Below are positions 58,818-64,000 of a DNA stretch of 64,000 bases, piece by piece. The notes below the pieces were generated by a model. The model was not told where the DNA came from, searched no databases, and was given only the letters and a program-made list of their open reading frames with translations. Each line of letters begins with the position of its first letter. The stretch's first letter is position 1. The position numbers were made by a program, and so were the translations under genes. This DNA comes from Gamarada debralockiae (lineage: Eukaryota; Ascomycota; Leotiomycetes; Helotiales; Hyphodiscaceae), in NCBI GenBank assembly GCA_002803225.1, contig NXFV01001911.1:1-64000 (forward strand), given 5' to 3'.

Positions 58818-61800
58818 TCAACGTTGTCCTCTATAACCTCCTCGATAATAATCCCCACCGCCACGTCGTTGATCATCGTGTCGTCCAGGAGGTGGTCCAT
58901 ACCCAGATTGCGATCCATAATGAGGGGGAGGTTGTTGGTATCCAGGAGGTCCTTGGGGTTGTCCACGACCATAGGACCCGTAAGAATTTGGTAGAGGAGG
59001 TGGAGGACCACGGGGAAAGCCGCCAGTTCCAGGGGGAGGAGGTTGCCAGCCGGGTGGCGGGACAGGGTAGCTGTTATTATAGCCATTGTAGCCATTCTGA
59101 GATCCATAGGATTGTTGATGATCTTGTCGTTGGGAATTCGACGAGGCATAGTTGAAAGAATTGCGTCCTCTGCCATCACCATTCAATGGAACACCGCCAT
59201 GATTGCGACCTGTCCTAGCAGCTCGACCCATGGTAGATTCAATATCAGCCGGGTTAAGCGCCTTAGTTGGGAATTTGACTCCTCGCAAGAGCATCGACTT
59301 GTGAAGATGGCTTGATTTCAGCATCTCATAATATACACTAAAATGGGTTGTAAGTAGGGGGGTCACGGAGGATGGAAGGGGGCTTACGAACCTGATGGAA
59401 CGATCATCATCGAGACTGGGCATTTCGCCGCTCTGAAGAGGGAAGTTCAATGATCCGTGGGGAATATAGGCTTCATTCTTCTCAATTCTTCCGGTCAATC
59501 CTTCGCTGATGCGGGGGTTCAACTTGAAACTTGGGGGACCCTGCTTCTTGGAATAGAAGCTGGTAGCAATCTGGTCATAAAGCTCTTGATGGGCTTCGGC
59601 AACAAGAAGTACGTCTTTTCCAACACCGTTGCGGGCTGCAACTTCCGGTGGCAAGAGGGGATACTTCTTCGCCATAGCGTCGAGGAGTCGTTTCGAATCG
59701 ATAAATGGTAAGAGAGCCACTCCCTGCCATGCAAACTTCTTGCCATTCAAGTCAACAGTGAAATCTTCAGGGTAGAAGTCGATGATCTCGCTATCAGGCT
59801 CTGTCATTAGGTCATGGAACACCTCCGGAATCGCTTGTCGCGAAGCTGCTGGAAGAACGCCCATGAGTTGTTCAAACGGCCTAAATATCCTGCCCTTCTC
59901 AAAGTTAATCTTCATATCCGCGAGGTTGACGAAATCCGCTGCAAAGGGTGCATAATGGTACGGATAATACCAATCCCAAGAAGGGCAGCCTTGAAAGTAA
60001 TACAGCAAAACCCATGCTAAACCTTCAACATAAGCTCTCCCAACTTTGTGACGAAACTCGAGGTCTCTGGGATCGACACCAAACTTTTGCTCATAATATC
60101 GATCAGCATAACCCTCATCCCACAATCGTACATTGTCGATGGGAGGTTCGTCGCTGGGGGTTCCGGGGGTTCCTGGTTGAGGAGTATTGCGACCTGGGGT
60201 GCTGCTGTCGTCGTCCTCCAAGAGATCAGCCTTGCGCTTCCCAAGAGCCGACACCGCTAATTCTGTCGGTCCTTCATCGCCGTCCATTTTATCGTCAGTG
60301 GATGATTTGCCCGCAATCTGGGTTTTCAGAACTGCAGCCGCGCTCTTGTTTGCCAAATTTGCTTTGTAAACTGCGCCTCTATTGACTACCATATCGTGTG
60401 TCATCGTCTTTGCTTCTTTGGTGACGTTACCAGGAGCGAAGAGTGGAAGACCCATTGGTGCATTGTCGAATGAGGGCTTTCCATTTTGTCTACCATTCGA
60501 TGGCGAGTCCTGAAACCCACCGCCGCGACCTCCACGACCTCCTCGGCCCCCCCAACCTCCACGGCCACTTTCAAGTTTGCGTCTCTTTGCGTTAGCTTCT
60601 CTTTTATCCTCGGTCTGCTTTCTTCTTCGGAATATGGCATCTTCTTGCTTGGCCAATCCGTCGAGAATGAACTGAGCTCTCTCAAGGTCAACATGACCAT
60701 CTTTGGTAAGATAACCCCCCATGTAAGGGATATTGTCACGCCAAATTGCAATGAGAGTATCAATGCCATTTTCTCGAATTTCAAGACTAGGAAGATGAGG
60801 TAGAAAGTCGTTTCCGACGAAGAAACACATGAAAACCCAGTCGTCGATGGCTCTTTCTAGATCAAATCTGAAAGGCTGATCTGGGACGTAAAGCTCAGCT
60901 TCGAGGTACTCGCGAAGAACTGAGACATGTAGCCAGATGAAAGGTTTGAGAGCAGGGGCGCTGTCCTTCTCGTCAAACTCGCCGTCTTTTACCTTGGCTT
61001 GGCCTGTGCATTCCCTAGCTTCGTGGCCAGCCTGGCCACATATGCGGCAAGTGCGAGGTTTCGAGTCCTGGGCAAATACATCTTCTCGTAAAACACGGAA
61101 ATGAGGCTCATGGGTTGCCAGTCCCAACATGATCAAGTCAGCATCTAAGCCATAGATTACATGTCTGGTGTTGGGATCATGCTCAGGAGAAGATCTTTGA
61201 GATCTGACGAATTCCATTATTTTATGCTCACCCTCTCCAGGGACAGTCGAGTCAGAGATGATAACTTTCATCTTTGCCCAAGCAGGATCAGTATTAAGTT
61301 TGTATGCGATCCAGTATCTCAAGCTGGAGGCCAAGATGTCCATGAATGGTGTGCCAGGGGTGATTTCATTGGAATCCCAAGCCTTTTTGATCTCTGGCTG
61401 TTCGATAGGGCCGCCTTGCGACTTCAGCATCTTGAGTAACTCAGCTTTGTCTTCAGCTTTTTCCTTGGCCTCCTGGGCAGAGCGAAATCGTCGTGAACGT
61501 TGTTGATTCATCTTGGCACGTGGAGCAACACCATCGATCGCAATCATCAAAAGCTTTCTAGGTCGAACCATATTGACAACGCGATCGGTATATTTGAAGA
61601 TCTCCAGCATCATCTCCTCTTCGTCCTTGGGAGGTGGTCTGTCTTCGGGATGCGAGCAAGGGTGGACAATACCATTCATATCGAGATATAAGTTGTCAAA
61701 CTCTTCATTGTTGGGATTTGGTCCTCTGGCGTCGACCGGAATGGTGACTCCATCGATCTCTCGGGGATGCTCTTCGATGACGGGGGAGACGATCTTGGGA

Positions 61801-61896
61801 TATTTCTGGCTGAGCCAGCGGAACAATGCTGTCGGGTCCAGAAGTCAATAATATTCATTGAAGGATTGTCAGGGGTTGCGTACCTGGAACACCCAT
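58818..61896 (-). CDS. RAT1: RAT1, nuclear 5'-3' exoribonuclease (XRN2)
   Basis: Nuclear 5'-3' exoribonuclease that degrades RNA from a 5' monophosphate, matures rRNA and snoRNA ends and drives torpedo termination with Rai1. Exons in order are 61884-61896, 59392-61828 and 58818-59337; 989 residues. The 13-base first exon gives MGVP and splices to ALFRWLSQKYPKIV. Active-site blocks of the XRN family are visible: NLYLDMNGIVHPCSHP, IAIDGVAPRAKMNQQRSRRF, SDSTVPGEGEHKIMEF and IYGLDADLIMLGL, with their acidic metal ligands. A CCHC zinc knuckle, CRICGQAGHEAREC, lies near residue 270, as in RAT1 rather than cytoplasmic XRN1. FFVGNDFLPHLPSLEI follows. The tail is Gly/Pro/Gln/Arg-rich (RGG-like). Intron 2 is 54 bases, a multiple of three and stop-free; splicing gives DDRSI-SVYYEM. 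Confidence 0.95.
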
Positions 61897-62338
61897 ATTG
61901 GCGATTCTTGAGAACTGTGTTGATGATGTAAGTTATTCAGTCGTCGTGAAGAACTTGGGGGTGAGGTCGTGTGCTGCCTAGCCTAATGGCGCAAGAAGTG
62001 ACAGAGAGAAGTGAGGAAATGCGGCTGCTGTGACGCTCCGCATGCGTTTTGAATCTCTCGCGGATGCGCAAACGCTGTAGCAGATATGAGGTCGTGGTGT
62101 TGACACCACGGTGGTTGAGTAGGAAGAGGAGCTGGCGGCGAGTTTCAATTTCTTTAAAGAGAATCGTCGGGGCGAGATGTTGCGCGCTAATCGTGCAAGG
62201 GTACAGACGTGGCCTCAAAAAAACACAATGAAGCTTCCTGTATGGAAGTGAATCCTGAAATGTGTCCCTTGCGGTGAACTTTACATTATGAATTTTCAAA
62301 AACTCGATGGCCAATTTCTCTAAACCCCCAACAGAGCT
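61897..62338. promoter_or_regulatory. Divergent promoter, RAT1 (-) and USO1 (+)
   Basis: 442 bases separate the two start codons, so the promoters must overlap or abut. No TATA box is evident. A T-rich run and pyrimidine tract precede the USO1 start. No upstream coding sequence is supported. Confidence 0.4.
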
Positions 62339-64000
62339 ATGTTCGCAATCGCAACGACGCCGGCAAAGCAGAGCGTTAGTGAAACGATCACAACCCTCTC
62401 TGGTCGACTTTCCTCCTCCACGCTCCTCGAAGACCGACGCGCCGCGATTTTGGGCTTACGAAGCTTCGCAAAGGAATATCCAGCTTCAGTTGCCTCAGAT
62501 GCCCTGAGAGGATTAATCGGGAGCTTGAGCAAAGATGGAGAAGATGTCGATACTGTCAAAATCGTCCTGGAGACACTGCTCATGCTGTTCAATCCGAACG
62601 AGAATAGCCCCGAGGCGTCAGAGGAGATCGCACTTTGGCTTGCAGACGAGTTCACACAAAGGCAGGACAACATCACACTGCTATTAGACTTTTTGGACAC
62701 CACCAAAAACAACGACTTCTATTCACGCCTATACTCCCTACAACTTCTGTCAGCGATCCTAGCATCACGAACTGAACGAACGGAGGAATGTATATTCACT
62801 GCACCGTTGGGCATATCAAACCTGGTAGCAGTGCTGGACGACAGAAGAGAGGCTGTTCGGAACGAAGGACTCTCGTTGCTTACGTACCTGACGCCCAACT
62901 CTCCAGAGCTGCAGAAAATGGTTGCTTTCGAGAATGCCTTCGACCGAATATTCAACATAATCAAGCTTGAGGGATCTTTGTCGCAAGGGGATAGAATCGT
63001 GGAAGACTGTTTGATCCTTCTTGCGAACCTGCTCAGACTGAATGTATCTAATCAATCATTCTTTCGAGAGACTGGTTCAGTACCCAAACTTGCGAAGCTG
63101 CTCAACGATGCCCTGACTGAGCAGGACGGAGAGGCTGAGGTCGCCGAGTGGGCGAAAGTCCAACGAAACAGGAATATCTACGCCCTGTTGGCAGTGTTGA
63201 GACTCTGTCTCGTTACAGGTGGTGGAGTAGGAACACAAAAAAACCAGGAATCGTTCTGCCAGCACGGTATTCTGGGACAGACTCTACAACTGGCATTCAG
63301 CCGTTCTACAGAAATGCAAATAAAAGCAGAGGTATGCATAAATCCGTCAGATGACTCGAGTTTCATGTATTGACGACGTCTAGGCTTTGATAACCTGTGC
63401 GGACTTAATCCGAGGAAATCCGCCACTGCAAGAAGGGTTCGCTCAAATACAAGTCACTTCAGTACTTGACGAACCACCTGAAGATGGTATCGAAGCTCCA
63501 CAGCGCAACGGCATCCCAAAAGTTTACGTAATCGATGGTTTACTCGATCTCACACTGAGCGTGTCTTCTATGGCGGCGTTTGATTCAAGGCTTGCAGCCT
63601 GCGAATGTATTAAGGCATATTTTTTCAATCATGCTAGGATTCGGAAACACTTTCTCCGTCGTGCCATTGACGGGCACTCTTCTGGAGCCGACGAGACTGC
63701 AAATGTTTTAACAACCCTTCTGCAGCCGTTGGAAGGCCGCGTTTCTGGTGATCCATACCGGTATTGGTTTGCAGCAGTATTAATGTTCCATCTGATCTTC
63801 GAAGACCATGAAGCCAAAGCACTCGCGATGAGCGTTGCTGAAGGCGACGCATCCAATGGCGAAGAAGTGGTAACGTGCATTCAGACTATTTCGGCAAATC
63901 TGATTACTGGGGTTCAAAAGAATGCGGATGAGCGGGTTCTCGTTGCATATCTGATGCTGCTATGTGGGTGGTTGTTCGAGGATCCAGATGCCGTAAACGA
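62339..64000 (+). CDS. USO1: USO1/p115 vesicle tethering protein, 5' part
   Basis: N-terminal part of the long tether Uso1 (p115), which captures COPII vesicles at the Golgi with Rab1/Ypt1. Exon 1 is 62339-63331 and exon 2 starts at 63384 and leaves the window open at 64000; the 52-base intron is phase 0. The visible 536 or so residues belong to the armadillo-like globular head: SVSETITTLSGRLSSSTLLE, DRRAAILGLRSFAKEYPASV, FNPNENSPEASEEIALWLAD, FTAPLGISNLVAVLDDRREA, EDCLILLANLLRLNVSNQSF, FRETGSVPKLAKLL, ALITCADLIRGNPPLQEGFA, DPYRYWFAAVLMFHLIFEDH and LLCGWLFEDPDAVN. The coiled-coil tail should lie beyond the right edge. An ATG at 62307 in another frame is not used. Confidence 0.93.

Noticed and set aside
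1..64000. CRISPR arrays, rRNA or prokaryotic operons
   Set aside because: Introns throughout and eukaryotic gene families; no regularly spaced direct repeats with unique spacers were seen.

Overview
The window is nuclear DNA of a filamentous ascomycete (Pezizomycotina; a leotiomycete-like genome is my inference from protein resemblance, not a computed placement). The evidence is dense protein-coding genes on both strands, interrupted by 45-200 base spliceosomal introns (GT-AG, one GC-AG), with clearly fungal products: ATG13, HSE1, a Zds1-type protein, CreD arrestin, a Slm1-like BAR-PH protein, a CYP52-type P450, an Ira/neurofibromin RasGAP, RAT1 and USO1. No rRNA, tRNA, CRISPR or bacterial-type feature was seen. 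All exon coordinates were worked out by eye from splice consensus, reading phase and remembered family conservation.

Layout. 1-8.1 kb is gene-poor: diverged tandem repeats, a frameshifted minus-strand relic (about 2594-4800), AT-rich repeats and a small zinc-finger-like relic. 8.1-30.4 kb is a gene-rich block: ATG13 (+), hydroxyacid-oxoacid transhydrogenase (+), an unrecognised four-exon gene full of short palindromes (+), HSE1 (-), Zds1-like (-), a secreted GH78-type rhamnosidase (+), Slm1-like (+), a 295-base MITE, and a LITAF-domain gene (+). 30.7-34.9 kb is a decayed island: a frameshifted ankyrin pseudogene, then a Tc1/mariner element (32510-34918) whose transposase was split by a second TIR element (33684-34602). 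35.4-48.8 kb is genic again: SAM-domain protein (+), CYP52-like P450 (-), creD (+), a possible small membrane protein (+), a conserved unknown (+), the 3' relic of an NCS1 permease, and a DUF899 protein (-). 49.5-64 kb holds a 13-exon RasGAP of 2615 residues (-), RAT1 (-) and the 5' part of USO1 (+), which runs off the window.

These are mostly independent housekeeping genes rather than a pathway cluster. Several act in membrane traffic and degradation (ATG13 autophagy, HSE1 ESCRT-0, CreD ubiquitin-ligase adaptor, LITAF, USO1 vesicle tethering, Slm1 plasma membrane/TORC2). I see no secondary-metabolite cluster. The most unusual structures are the palindromic AATCGCTCAAA/TTTGAGCGATT array in one gene's introns, the pair of look-alike introns in the SAM gene, and the nested transposon whose removal, leaving one TA, restores the host reading frame.
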